Positions 25,241 to 34,650 of a stretch of 64,000 nucleotides of DNA are shown here, piece after piece (the stretch's first letter is position 1; every line of letters begins with the position of its first letter). The stretch covers positions 37,747-101,746 of the forward strand of contig DATIFN010000025.1 of NCBI GenBank assembly GCA_035455245.1, written 5' to 3'. This stretch comes from UBA8516 sp035455245 (GTDB lineage: Archaea > Thermoproteota > Nitrososphaeria > Nitrososphaerales > Nitrosopumilaceae). Below the pieces are notes generated by a model. It made no database searches and was not told the DNA's origin. It saw only the letters and a program-made list of their open reading frames with translations. Position numbers and translations under genes: made by a program.

Positions 25241-26508
25241 TTCAAATCTCTCGGATCAGTAATTTTTCCAGTTACAGCAGATGCAGCTGCAACCAATGGA
25301 GATGCCAGATATGTTTTTGATTCAACATGACCCATCCTTCCTGGAAAATTTCTGTTGGTAGTACTGATGCAAACTTCGTCTTTCGCAAGTACACCCATAT
25401 GTGCACCACAACAGGCTCCGCATGTAGGAGGTCCAACTACTACACCTGCATCCATGAAAATTTTAAGGAGTCCTTCATCCATTGCTTTTCTAAATATCGA
25501 TATCGCCGCAGGCAATATTTCGGTTCTAATTTTCACCTGCCTACCTTTTAGAATTTTTGCAACGGCTTGTAAATCTTCATATTTTGCTCCAGTACATGAA
25601 CCGATATACGCTTTATCTAAGGCGGTTGTTGACAGGTCTCTGGCGGCTGCGATGTTATCAGGAGAAAATGGTTTGGCAACAATTGGTTCTAATTCTGATG
25701 CTTCATACTCATAGATCTTTTCATATTCCGAGTCTTCGTCACCATGTATTTCATTGTATTTTGCTGCACCACGTGTTGCAAGATAGTCTCTTGTTTTTTG
25801 ATCAGGTTCAACAATTCCACTTTTTGCTCCTGCTTCTGTTGTCATATTTGTTAAAGTAAGTCGCTCTTCTACTGACATTTCTAATACACCATTGCCACCA
25901 AATTGCATCGTTTTGTAAGCTGCGCCATCTGTTCCAATGTCACCGATTATTTTTAGAATGAAATCTTTTGCCATCACGTGATTTGGGAGTTTACCATTAA
26001 GTTTGAAATAAAGGGTCTCTGGAACTTTAAACCAAATTTTTCCGTTTAAGAGTACGTAGGCAACATCTGTATGACCAAGGCCTGCGGCAAAAGCACCTAG
26101 TGCGCCTGTTGTATTTGTGTGTGAATCACCACCCACATAGACTTCCCCAGGCAACACCATGGCTTCTTCGTGAGATAATGTATGACAAATTCCATATTGG
26201 CCCATACCATACTTGAAATGTTTGCTGATTCCAAATTGTTTTGTAAAATCTGATAATAACACTATATTTTGAGCAGATACCTTGTCAGCAGAAGGAACAA
26301 AGTGATCTTCTGCAACCCAGACTTTAGAGGCATCCCAAAGTTTCTCAATATTCATACCTTTTTTCTTTAATTTCTCAAATACCGCAATTACTCCTGGTCC
26401 AGAAACATCATGTAACATTACCTTATCCACATTTACAAAAACTACTTCTCCGGGTGATATGCTTGTTTTTCCAGACGCCCTAGCAAGTATCTTCTCAGTT
26501 ATGTTCAT
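25237..26508 (-). CDS. Archaeal-type isopropylmalate isomerase/homoaconitase large subunit
   Basis: About 423 residues from MNITEKILARASGK (ATG 26508; two upstream ATGs exist but are poorly conserved in look). Motifs: GDSHTNTTGALGAFAAGLGHTD, cluster Cys in YIGSCTGAKYEDL and PPTCGACCGAHMGV, and NRNFPGRMGH. This is the archaeal LeuC/HacA subfamily, clearly distinct from the bacterial-type large subunit at 23255-24670. It pairs with the 160-residue small subunit downstream and is divergent from cofE. Confidence 0.85.
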   Translation of the reverse strand: MNITEKILARASGKTSISPGEVVFVNVDKVMLHDVSGPGVIAVFEKLKKKGMNIEKLWDASKVWVAEDHFVPSADKVSAQNIVLLSDFTKQFGISKHFKYGMGQYGICHTLSHEEAMVLPGEVYVGGDSHTNTTGALGAFAAGLGHTDVAYVLLNGKIWFKVPETLYFKLNGKLPNHVMAKDFILKIIGDIGTDGAAYKTMQFGGNGVLEMSVEERLTLTNMTTEAGAKSGIVEPDQKTRDYLATRGAAKYNEIHGDEDSEYEKIYEYEASELEPIVAKPFSPDNIAAARDLSTTALDKAYIGSCTGAKYEDLQAVAKILKGRQVKIRTEILPAAISIFRKAMDEGLLKIFMDAGVVVGPPTCGACCGAHMGVLAKDEVCISTTNRNFPGRMGHVESKTYLASPLVAAASAVTGKITDPRDLK

Positions 26509-26591
26509 TCCCATTGATAGAAAATGCATATTTTTTGAAATTAAAAGGTTTGGAGGAGAAGGCTAAAAAGTCAAAGACTTACAGCCTTATT

Positions 26592-27371
26592 ATGCCGATT
26601 TCAGTTCAAACTATAAAATCAGATCTTAAAACACATGATTTTGCGCTATTTGAAACAATTGCGGAATTACTTCAAAGAAAACAGATCAAATTAGAAAATG
26701 GTGACGTCCTAGTTATTTCAAGTAAATATGTTGCAAATTCTCAAGGAAGATTAATTGAATATGAAAAAGTAACGCCATCCAAAGAGTCAAGAATACTTGC
26801 TACGAAATTTCATCTTAATCCGAAAATCGCTGAGATTATTTTGAGAGAGTCCGATGTAGTTTTTGGTGGAGTTCCTGGTTTTGTAATTACTTCATCGGAT
26901 AATATTTTAGCTCCTAATGCTGGAATAGATAAATCAAATGCACAGAAAGGAAAATTAATTCTATATCCTGTTGACATGTATCACATTGTAGAGCAACTAC
27001 GACGCAAATTTTTCTTGAATTTTTCTGTACACATCGGCGTACTAATAATAGATAGCAGACTGATGCCAGCTAGGATTGGAACAACCGGAGTTGCTTTAGC
27101 TTGTGCAGGTATTGAACCTCTTTCTGACATACGTGGTCATAAGGATCTTTATGGAAATCCATTAAAAGTAACGTTTCAAGCTCTAGCAGACAATCTTGCA
27201 TCCATTGCAAACCTCCAGATGGGCGAAGGTTCAGAAAGTACACCCATTGCAGTAATAACAAACGCAGACGTAACACTTACAGACAGAAAGATACATCACG
27301 ATGAGATGGCCATATCTTACGACCAGTGTGTATACATTCGTGGACTAAAGACAAATAATAAACACACTTAG
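26592..27371 (+). CDS. cofE: Coenzyme F420:L-glutamate ligase
   Basis: 259 residues from MPISVQTIKSDLKTHDFALFE. Motifs ENGDVLVISSKYVANSQGRLI, NAGIDKSNAQKG, DSRLMPARIGTTGVALACAG and the C-terminal RGLKTNNK identify CofE, which adds glutamates to F420-0 using GTP. A longer frame from 26514 would overlap the divergent leuC-like gene; the ATG at 26592 gives the family's usual N-terminus. Ammonia-oxidising archaea are known to make F420. Confidence 0.9.
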   Translation: MPISVQTIKSDLKTHDFALFETIAELLQRKQIKLENGDVLVISSKYVANSQGRLIEYEKVTPSKESRILATKFHLNPKIAEIILRESDVVFGGVPGFVITSSDNILAPNAGIDKSNAQKGKLILYPVDMYHIVEQLRRKFFLNFSVHIGVLIIDSRLMPARIGTTGVALACAGIEPLSDIRGHKDLYGNPLKVTFQALADNLASIANLQMGEGSESTPIAVITNADVTLTDRKIHHDEMAISYDQCVYIRGLKTNNKHT

Positions 27372-27403
27372 GGTTTTAATATAGGTAGATTAGACCGCAA
27401 GCT

Positions 27404-27958
27404 ATGGTAGAATTTCTGACTAGATATCCAAAGACGATATCTCTTTTTGGTGGGATTCGACACAAAATTAACGTAGATCATAAGACAGGTGTAGAGCAGC
27501 TTACTATTGTAGTAAGAAAAAATGTTGACGAGCTTCTAAGAATTTTTTCAAAAGAAGGGTTTACTCATGTAAAATTTGAACACAAAATACCTTTACAGAT
27601 TGGAAGTGGACTTTCCCTAAAACTAAAAAAACCTTGGGAGTTACATGTTAGACTCCTTGAAATGAAAAAGGAATTTATCGCAATACAGGCAGAAGTAGAA
27701 GTCTCGAGGGATTATTTGCAACACTTGTTCTGTCAGAGAACTCCAGTTTTTTACGAAGTAGAAGCACTTCTAAAAAAACACCAAATAGAATATAAGATTT
27801 GGAATGAAAAAATAAAAAAGTATGTTCAGATAGTACTTGATAATTATAAAGTGAAACTTACAACACCAAAATTCCCTGTGTTTGCATGGAAACCCATGGT
27901 ATTTTTCATAGGGACTATAGGAGTATTTTATCTTTGGAAATACCTACAGACCATTTAG
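27404..27958 (+). CDS. Uncharacterised protein with C-terminal membrane anchor
   Basis: 184 residues: a soluble alpha/beta part (1-~155) rich in Lys, then one C-terminal TM helix (KPMVFFIGTIGVFYLWKYL), so a tail-anchored protein facing the cytosol. Residues ~1-75 (QLTIVVRKNVDELLRIFSKEG) look like a small ferredoxin-like fold; I do not recognise the family. It follows cofE by 32 bases on the same strand, with its own TATA-like TTTTAATATAG, so co-function with F420 synthesis is uncertain. Confidence 0.65.
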   Translation: MVEFLTRYPKTISLFGGIRHKINVDHKTGVEQLTIVVRKNVDELLRIFSKEGFTHVKFEHKIPLQIGSGLSLKLKKPWELHVRLLEMKKEFIAIQAEVEVSRDYLQHLFCQRTPVFYEVEALLKKHQIEYKIWNEKIKKYVQIVLDNYKVKLTTPKFPVFAWKPMVFFIGTIGVFYLWKYLQTI

Positions 27959-28073
27959 AGATTCAATTGGTAAAAAATTTTACAAATAAAATATAATTAA
28001 CTGGATTCTAAGCCTCTTGACCTTTCCATACCCAATTCTTCAAACATTTAATTAGATTTTTTGATAATTTGAA

Positions 28074-28613
28074 ATGATGACGCAAGACTCGTCCGTAGTG
28101 TCTTTAAAATACCATGGTGTTTCCCCATGGGAAATCGAAGTCCTATATGGGATATTACATGACATGTTTATAGTAGAACAAATCCTTGAAACAGAACAAG
28201 GCGAAGATTATTCAACCATGGTTGAAATATATTTTCCATTAGAATTTAGTGATGAATTTTTCAAATGGTTTGGCCATGCAAGATGGGATAAAGTTAAGGG
28301 AATATTGAAAGAGCTGAAGAGACGAAGAGGTGGAGGAAGGACAATCAAAATCCACATATGTTTTTCTGGAAAACCAAATATCAAATTCATTGTAGATCTT
28401 GATGAACACCGATGGTTTAACACATCTATAGAAAAAATTGATTTTATTTTGGAATTATTACAGTATCAACTTGATCCACAAAAAATTCCTCAAAACATTA
28501 CAGAAATAATTTACACGTTTGACATTTCTACCAGTAGATGGCGGTTAAACACAGCTTTTTCTAATGATAAAAAATATGTCATCATAGAAAACGACTGGAA
28601 ACTTGTCACTTGA
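28074..28613 (+). CDS. Uncharacterised protein (179 aa)
   Basis: A soluble 179-residue alpha/beta protein with an Arg/Gly-rich turn (KELKRRRGGGRTIKIHICFSG) and many aromatic residues. No signal peptide or membrane segment. It converges on the 144-residue gene with an eight-base 3' overlap. No recognised domain or function. Confidence 0.6.
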   Translation: MMTQDSSVVSLKYHGVSPWEIEVLYGILHDMFIVEQILETEQGEDYSTMVEIYFPLEFSDEFFKWFGHARWDKVKGILKELKRRRGGGRTIKIHICFSGKPNIKFIVDLDEHRWFNTSIEKIDFILELLQYQLDPQKIPQNITEIIYTFDISTSRWRLNTAFSNDKKYVIIENDWKLVT

Positions 28614-29040
28614 GATCTTTTTGCAACGGCTCCAATAAGGAGTTTAATTCTTTGTACTTTTTTTCTAGAAAATCGAGTGATTCTTCGAGTTTTTTTGATT
28701 TACCATATTTGTATCGAATGAGTTCTCTGTGTCGCCAAAAATTTTTGCCATCTCCCACGGTAACTGTGCTAAAATAATCAGGCCCCTTTATGTTATCGGG
28801 AATTTTAATACTGTATGGAAAAATGAATTCTGCCATAAACCATTCATCGCCATCAGGATAATCACTTCCGGTATCGATATCAAAAAAGAGATGTAAAAGA
28901 TTTGTTTGCATAAGACCGTCATCTTGTATTGATGGGTGTTTTATGTTGGATTTTTTAAAATCTAGATTTAGAAGACGGGTTTCAAAGTAACCCTTGATTA
29001 TGGATTTACGAAAGACTTTATTTGCTTCTGAAAGATTCAA
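28606..29040 (-). CDS. Uncharacterised protein (144 aa)
   Basis: A soluble 144-residue protein with an acidic middle (DIDTGSDYPDGDEWFMAEF) and a helical, Lys-rich C-terminus. The start ATG at 29040 is preceded by AT-rich DNA. No recognised family. The adjacent 211 bases (29041-29251) hold no supported gene. Confidence 0.6.
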   Translation of the reverse strand: MNLSEANKVFRKSIIKGYFETRLLNLDFKKSNIKHPSIQDDGLMQTNLLHLFFDIDTGSDYPDGDEWFMAEFIFPYSIKIPDNIKGPDYFSTVTVGDGKNFWRHRELIRYKYGKSKKLEESLDFLEKKYKELNSLLEPLQKDLK

Positions 29041-29251
29041 CGATAAATTATTCTCAATCTCAACCTGCTAATAACTTATTTTATGATGGTTGTTTGAGCA
29101 ACTTTTAGTCAATCGTTCGACATAATTGTTGGACGATGTTGAAGATTCTTGTGTGAACTTCAGATACGGGTTTGGTTATAGGTCCTACGTGATAACCGAG
29201 TATAAAAATTTCTCATCTTTTGGATTATTAGTGGATGTAAATAATAATATG

Positions 29252-30217
29252 TTAAACCTCTAACGAGTCTAGGATCTTTGAAATATCCGTTATTGATTTT
29301 CCATTATGTGAGATAGGTTGCATTGCAGGGGGGTTTTCAAGATAGTTTGGTACCCGATCGGAGATTCTTTCTCCATATGGAGCGACAAGTTCATTCTGGT
29401 AGAATATACCTGTAGGAATTTTTGTATCCCATTCACTTGATTTGATAAGTGCTTGTGTTAGTTTTTCGTTTACCTCGCTTTCAGAACCATAGTGAACTAC
29501 AGGATCATAACCAAGTTCTTCAAGTTTGTAGATCCTTGGTTTTGGTTTTTTTGTAGTTTCATCAAGATTGTCTAACCCAGCAAACCAATCCCTAGTATTG
29601 ATATCATTGTATGTTGGACATGGTTGTAATACATCTAAAAAGGCAAGTCCTTTGTGTTTAACAGCCGCAATTATTAGATCCTTGAGGTGCCTTACATCGT
29701 ATGCATATCCTCTCCCAACAAAGGTAAAACCACTTGCAATAGCCAAGCCAATTGGATTCACAGCTTGGTTTACGTTTGGATTAGGAAGTGATTTTGTTTT
29801 TTCCCCCAAGCGAAGAGTAGGGGATGCTTGACCTTTCGTTAGACCATATACTGCATTGTTGAAAATGATGTATGTCATGTCTACATTTCTTCGACCTGCA
29901 GCAACGAAATGGCCAGCACCTATTCCTAAACCATCACCATCCCCACCGGCCGCTATGACTGTCATGTCAGGATTTGCCAGCTTTGCCCCTTGTGCAAATG
30001 TTAAGACTCTACCATGAAGAGTATGTACACCAAATACATTTACAAAATGAGATGTTTTGCCAGAACAACCTATTCCAGAAAATAATGCTGCTTTGTGTCT
30101 TGGAATATTCATTTCTGTTAATGCCATTTGTATGGCATTCACAATTCCAAAATCTCCACATCCAGGGCACCAGTCGTTGTGCACCTCTGTTTTGTAATCA
30201 GATAATTTAGATTCCAT
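29252..30217 (-). CDS. 2-oxoacid:ferredoxin oxidoreductase beta subunit
   Basis: 321 residues with the thiamine-diphosphate binding features WCPGCGDFGIVNAIQMAL, GIGCSGKTSHF and GGDGDGLGIGAGHFVAAGRRN, followed by IIFNNAVYGLTKGQASPT. With the alpha subunit it oxidatively decarboxylates pyruvate or 2-oxoglutarate (or runs reductively) with ferredoxin and CoA. Its start overlaps the alpha-subunit stop by 11 bases. No separate ferredoxin-like delta subunit is adjacent, as in other two-subunit archaeal enzymes. Substrate is not certain. Confidence 0.9.
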   Translation of the reverse strand: MESKLSDYKTEVHNDWCPGCGDFGIVNAIQMALTEMNIPRHKAALFSGIGCSGKTSHFVNVFGVHTLHGRVLTFAQGAKLANPDMTVIAAGGDGDGLGIGAGHFVAAGRRNVDMTYIIFNNAVYGLTKGQASPTLRLGEKTKSLPNPNVNQAVNPIGLAIASGFTFVGRGYAYDVRHLKDLIIAAVKHKGLAFLDVLQPCPTYNDINTRDWFAGLDNLDETTKKPKPRIYKLEELGYDPVVHYGSESEVNEKLTQALIKSSEWDTKIPTGIFYQNELVAPYGERISDRVPNYLENPPAMQPISHNGKSITDISKILDSLEV

Positions 30218-32120
30218 ATGTCAAAACCTGATTTGTTTCTGCTTTGTTCTGTAGGATTTTTTTTAGCGAGTCACATATTTCCGTGCTAGTCATGGCTCTA
30301 CCAGTATATTTCAAAATGTAATAATCTACCTTTTTGTCTAAATGTTCGTTTAACAATGAACCAAGTTGTGCTCCCTGGTTCGCTTCAATATCAATTATAA
30401 TTTTTGTCCCTTCAAGGAGTGATTTTAAATAATCAGTAGGAAAGGGCTGTAATAGTTTTATTTGAATAAATCCAACAGCAAGTCCCTCTTTCTTTAACAT
30501 GTCTATGGCATCTAGAATTGGTCCCTTAGTAGAACCCCAACTTAATACACAAAATTCTGAGATTCCAAAACTTATTGCTTGGTCGTCCTTTGGAATTTCC
30601 TTTAAAGCGAGGTCAAGCTTTGACGCTCTCTTGTTCATCATCTGAACCCGATTTATTGGATCTTCTGAAATATGACCAAATTCATCGCTTTCGTCTCCAG
30701 TATTCCAAAAAATTCCATTTTCAAGTCCCAATTTCGATCGTGGAGAAATATTATCTTCTGTGAAGGCAAATCTTTTGTACCCATCGTTTTCTATTTTTTC
30801 AAGTAACTTACCCCTATCTATAATTATTAAATCGGAATCAAATTTTTTACATGTAGTTATAGTACTTGCAAGAAATTTGTCTAGTATGTGTATTACTGGA
30901 ATTTGAAAGTACTCAGCAAAATTGAAACATTTTGTAGTATCATAGAAGGTTTCTTCCACATCACCTGAGGAGTATACAATTTTTGGAAAATCTCCATGTC
31001 CTGCATGTATGGCAAACATTAGATCATCTTGGCCATGTCTTGTTGGCAAACCTGTGGATGGACCGCTTCTTTGGTACAATGTAATCACAATTGGTACTTC
31101 GTTTATTCCGGCCCAACCAAGAGCTTCGGCCATAAGAGAAAATCCAGGGCCAGATGTACTAGTAGAAGATCTCGCGCCAGTTAGTGCAGAACCAATAACC
31201 ATACCAATAGCAGAAATTTCATCTTCAGTTTGCACAATAAGTGTGGAACCAGGGCGATTATTTTTTACATCCAAAACTTCATTGGATTCTAAAAATACAC
31301 TTTCGTCAGATGCAGGTGTAATAGGATAGTATGATTGAAATCTACAACCACATGCCATCTTGCCAAGTCCCGAGGCCTGATGACCTTGAATTAGGATTGT
31401 GCTTGGTTCTTTTTGTACGACGGGAATGGAATATTTAAATTTTGGAAATTTCACTGTTGCAAAATTATAACCGTAGTTTGCTGCTTGCTTGTTTATCTCT
31501 GCAATTTTTGGTTTGCTAGAAAAAATAGTACCGACTGATTCTAAAAGTGGTCTTGAGGATAGGCCTAAAAATCCGAGTGAGAGAGACACAGCAAGTACAT
31601 TTAACATTCTAAACATGTTTTTTAGGGATGGGTTTTGAGTCTCTTCTGCAAGACTGGCTAGAATGTTTTTAAAAGAAACAAGATGAATTGTTACACCCCT
31701 TTCTTTACATATGTCCAACAACCCTTGAACTGTGAATTCTTTGTTTTTGGAAGAAAGCCGTTCTTTCAATCTGGATTTAAATAAATCTTCAAGAGTGTGA
31801 ACCTCGTCAACATTGACCTGTACCAGATCAGAATCACAGATTATTGCACCGTCATTGTATACGTCTTCAACATGTCTAAACACAGTTTCTGCGTCAAATG
31901 CTACAAGTAAAGTTATACCTTCTACGTTTGATCTAATCTTTTTATCGGAGATCCTAACTGCAAAATAACTGTGCTCTCCCTTAATGTTGGAATAAAATTC
32001 TCGTTTTCCAAAAATTTGTAAACCAGTTACAGCGCATGCACGCGCAAAAATGTTAGCGGCTGATTCGACACCACTTCCTTGTGGACCACCAATAACCCAC
32101 GTTATGTCTATTGATTGCAC
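30207..32120 (-). CDS. 2-oxoacid:ferredoxin oxidoreductase alpha subunit (gamma-alpha fusion)
   Basis: 637 residues. The N-terminal ~190 are the gamma domain (GGPQGSGVESAANIFARA; FYSNIKGEHSYFAVRI) and the rest the alpha domain (YYPITPASDES, the YPITP motif; TSTSGPGFSLMAEALGWAG). This fused layout is the archaeal two-subunit type. It probably serves carbon assimilation, since ammonia-oxidising archaea need pyruvate and 2-oxoglutarate synthase activity; that role is inference. Forms an operon with the beta subunit. Confidence 0.9.
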   Translation of the reverse strand: MQSIDITWVIGGPQGSGVESAANIFARACAVTGLQIFGKREFYSNIKGEHSYFAVRISDKKIRSNVEGITLLVAFDAETVFRHVEDVYNDGAIICDSDLVQVNVDEVHTLEDLFKSRLKERLSSKNKEFTVQGLLDICKERGVTIHLVSFKNILASLAEETQNPSLKNMFRMLNVLAVSLSLGFLGLSSRPLLESVGTIFSSKPKIAEINKQAANYGYNFATVKFPKFKYSIPVVQKEPSTILIQGHQASGLGKMACGCRFQSYYPITPASDESVFLESNEVLDVKNNRPGSTLIVQTEDEISAIGMVIGSALTGARSSTSTSGPGFSLMAEALGWAGINEVPIVITLYQRSGPSTGLPTRHGQDDLMFAIHAGHGDFPKIVYSSGDVEETFYDTTKCFNFAEYFQIPVIHILDKFLASTITTCKKFDSDLIIIDRGKLLEKIENDGYKRFAFTEDNISPRSKLGLENGIFWNTGDESDEFGHISEDPINRVQMMNKRASKLDLALKEIPKDDQAISFGISEFCVLSWGSTKGPILDAIDMLKKEGLAVGFIQIKLLQPFPTDYLKSLLEGTKIIIDIEANQGAQLGSLLNEHLDKKVDYYILKYTGRAMTSTEICDSLKKILQNKAETNQVLTYGI

Positions 32121-32162
32121 AACTAGTCTTGCTTTTGATCAGATATTAATGGTACGATGTGA

Positions 32163-32297
32163 TTAACCGCCAGTTGCTGCATCAAAAAGTGCACATTCAC
32201 ATTTATCACGCTCACCACAAAAAGGACAAACACAAACACATTTCTCTAAAGCGTTTCCACATTGGATGCATAAAGCGAATTCTTCTTCTTTATCCAA
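32163..32297 (-). CDS. Cys-rich zinc-knuckle microprotein (44 aa)
   Basis: A TTG-initiated 44-residue protein with eight cysteines: CIQC, the run CVCVCPFC, and CEC. The pattern suits two zinc sites or a thiolate cluster. An in-frame upstream ATG is not available; a TTTATAA (32319-32325) sits ~25 bases before the TTG, as for a leaderless mRNA. It lies between the oxidoreductase operon and the radical SAM gene, both on the same strand. Function unknown; metal binding inferred from Cys content. Confidence 0.6.
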   Translation of the reverse strand: MDKEEEFALCIQCGNALEKCVCVCPFCGERDKCECALFDAATGG

Positions 32298-32359
32298 GAC
32301 ACACGTAATAGAACAAAATGTTATAAATGCTTTTTAAAGAAATTTTGTAAACCCATCGT

Positions 32360-33310
32360 TTAGCCTCTAAATCCATACCCAACAAGAACCGAATAACAAC
32401 CAAGACCACAATCCTCGCATATTGGTTTCATTGAATCTTTATCTGCACTTCCAATACAGCATGGCTGTTTCTCACGTCCCATGTGATCTACTGAGAGTAT
32501 TGCCCAAGTAGGGCAATCTACAGGAGTAGTCCCCTTTCCTCCCCAATTTTTTTTCATCAATTCTAGCTGGCTTGTTGGATTTATGATATAGTCATCACCG
32601 TATTGTTTTTTCATTGAAATTATTTCATCAACTACCTTTGTTCTTTCTTCTCCAAAAGGAAGCCAAAGTGGATCTCCTTTACCAAAAGGAGTATGAAATT
32701 GGAATCCTATTTTATTTGAATAATCATGCCATTCCTCTGCAACATTCTTCACAGTTTTATAGTTTAGTGAATTTATTGTCATGGTAATCCAGATGTCTTT
32801 CCAAGCTTTTTCTCCATTATTCTCAACGTAATCTATGACATTTTTTCTAGTCTTTGCAAAAGCACCATGGCCGCGAATATTATCATGAATTTCTTCCGTT
32901 CCATCAATTGAAATCCAATAAAAATAGATATCATCGTATTTTATTAAGGGAAATGTTCCATTTGTGACAAGACAAACTCGTTTTGGAAATTCTTTGATGA
33001 ATAATTCTACTACATCGGGCCTCATGGTAGGCTCTCCACCAACTAATGTAATAATGAAGACATGATTTTTTTTGAATTTGGTTTCAATGATTTGTTTCCA
33101 TTGTTCTACCGTAAGATCTTCGTTTTCCTTTCTATTAAGCCACCAGTAACAATGCGAACAGTGTAAGTTACAGACGTTAATTATGTCGGCGGAACCATAA
33201 AGCGGACTTTTCTTGTTAAATAGTTTGTAAGCACCGAATTTTAGAAAGAGTTGAAAATAACACGGCGTTTCTTGTAAGATTTGCCTAAAACCCCTTCCCA
33301 TTATTTCCAT
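32360..33310 (-). CDS. Radical SAM protein with C-terminal Cys cluster
   Basis: 316 residues. The radical SAM [4Fe-4S] motif CNLHCSHC lies near residue 47, followed by the GGEPTMRPD SAM-binding motif and VTNGTFPLIKYDD. A SPASM-like C-terminal set (DCPTWA, QPCCIGS, CEDCGLGC) may bind an additional cluster. Such proteins modify peptides or cofactors through a 5'-deoxyadenosyl radical; no substrate peptide gene is obvious nearby. Divergent from the D-2-hydroxyacid dehydrogenase. Confidence 0.85.
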   Translation of the reverse strand: MEIMGRGFRQILQETPCYFQLFLKFGAYKLFNKKSPLYGSADIINVCNLHCSHCYWWLNRKENEDLTVEQWKQIIETKFKKNHVFIITLVGGEPTMRPDVVELFIKEFPKRVCLVTNGTFPLIKYDDIYFYWISIDGTEEIHDNIRGHGAFAKTRKNVIDYVENNGEKAWKDIWITMTINSLNYKTVKNVAEEWHDYSNKIGFQFHTPFGKGDPLWLPFGEERTKVVDEIISMKKQYGDDYIINPTSQLELMKKNWGGKGTTPVDCPTWAILSVDHMGREKQPCCIGSADKDSMKPICEDCGLGCYSVLVGYGFRG

Positions 33311-33394
33311 AATCTTTTACATGTGTAACTGTCTTAAAACATCTTTTATTATTAGGCATTGGATAAATTTCAATCTGATTCATTAATGAGAAAT

Positions 33395-34366
33395 ATGAAA
33401 ATGAGGATATTACTTACAAGAAAATTACACGACTTTGCTGTCAAAGAGCTAAAAAAACGATATACTGTTGAGATTAATCGAGGAAAAACTCCGATGTCAA
33501 AAAAAGAAATCCTATTGAGAATTAAAGACAAAGATGGTCTTATTTGTTTTCCATACGATATCATAGATTCTGAGATAATTGATGCTGCAAAAAATCTCAA
33601 GGCAATTAGTACCTATAGTGTAGGATATGATCACATAGATATCGAGCATGCAATTAGGAAAGGAATCGTAGTAAGTTATACCCCAGAAGTTTTGACCCGT
33701 GCAACTGCTGATCTTACAATTGCCTTAATCCTTGCTCTCGTACGTAGAGTGGTGGAAGGAGACAGAATTATTCGTCATAATAAGTGGAAGACGATTTTTG
33801 GTCCTTATGATTTTCTTGGAATTGATCTTTATGGAAAAACTCTTGGAATTTTTGGTATTGGTAGAATTGGAAAGGCAGTTGCTAAGAGGGTAAAAGGCTT
33901 TGAAATGAATGTTTTGTATCATAGTAACCATAAACTTCCAGCGAGAACAGAAAGAAACCTTGGAATAAAATACGTTAGTTTTAAAAAATTATTTGAAGAG
34001 AGTGACATTATTACCATTCATACACCTCATACCAAGGAAACTCATGAAATTGTGAATTTACAATTACTTAAGAGAATGAAGCCAACCGCATTTTTGATTA
34101 ATACAGCACGTGGCAGGATCATAAGAGAAAAGGATTTGATTTTTGCATTACAGAAAAAAATTATTGCTGGTGCTGCTTTGGATGTATTTCAGAAAGAACC
34201 CATACACAGAAAGAATCCATTTACGAAAATGAACAATGTCGTTCTAACTCCTCATATTGGTAGCTCTACAGAAGAAACTAGAAGGAAAATGGCAGAGATT
34301 GCAATAGAGAATTTGATACTTTCCTTGTCTGGCAAAAATCCGAAATATTTGGTCAGCCCGTATTAG
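33395..34366 (+). CDS. D-2-hydroxyacid dehydrogenase
   Basis: About 323 residues from ATG 33395 (ATG 33401 and longer forms are possible). Rossmann motif GIFGIGRIGKAVAKR, catalytic Arg in NTARGRII, Glu in FQKEP and His in LTPHIGSST define the D-isomer-specific NAD(P)-dependent family (glyoxylate/hydroxypyruvate reductase or phosphoglycerate dehydrogenase-like). It lacks a C-terminal ACT domain, so it is less likely to be SerA. Converges with a four-base overlap on a small gene; substrate unknown. Confidence 0.88.
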   Translation: MKMRILLTRKLHDFAVKELKKRYTVEINRGKTPMSKKEILLRIKDKDGLICFPYDIIDSEIIDAAKNLKAISTYSVGYDHIDIEHAIRKGIVVSYTPEVLTRATADLTIALILALVRRVVEGDRIIRHNKWKTIFGPYDFLGIDLYGKTLGIFGIGRIGKAVAKRVKGFEMNVLYHSNHKLPARTERNLGIKYVSFKKLFEESDIITIHTPHTKETHEIVNLQLLKRMKPTAFLINTARGRIIREKDLIFALQKKIIAGAALDVFQKEPIHRKNPFTKMNNVVLTPHIGSSTEETRRKMAEIAIENLILSLSGKNPKYLVSPY

Positions 34367-34623
34367 AGTTGAATAAGATCATCTGGATCCATGCGTATAC
34401 AATCTGTTCCAACCGCCTTTATTGGTGTAAGATGTATTTCTCCATTGGGAATTTTTCCATCTTTTTGTAGCTGCGTTAGTTTATCAGAAAATGTCTTTTT
34501 GTGACCATTACAGGTAACACCAATCATGTATTCTTCATTTTCCTTTTTAATCGAAATTATGAACTCAGGAGGCATTGCGCAGTCTCTTGTTTTTTCTTTC
34601 ACTGAACAGTGTTCTGGTAACAA
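34363..34623 (-). CDS. Uncharacterised small protein (86 aa)
   Basis: An 86-residue protein with four cysteines (EHCSV, RDCAM, VTCNG, TDCIR) and alternating charged strands. No membrane segment. It precedes no obvious partner: the LhgO-like gene lies upstream on the same strand, with 27 bases between. A redox- or zinc-related role is possible from the Cys spacing but unsupported. The four-base 3' overlap with the dehydrogenase is convergent. Confidence 0.6.
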   Translation of the reverse strand: MLPEHCSVKEKTRDCAMPPEFIISIKKENEEYMIGVTCNGHKKTFSDKLTQLQKDGKIPNGEIHLTPIKAVGTDCIRMDPDDLIQL

Positions 34624-34650
34624 ACAAATTTTGTTTAACTAAACAAAATA

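Noticed and set aside
29090..29221. A 35-codon minus-strand stretch reading EIFILGYHVGPITKPVSEVHTRIFNIVQQLCRTID between the 144-aa gene and the oxidoreductase beta gene
   Set aside because: Protein-like, but there is no ATG/GTG/TTG start and an in-frame stop just upstream; could be a gene remnant, not supportable as a CDS.
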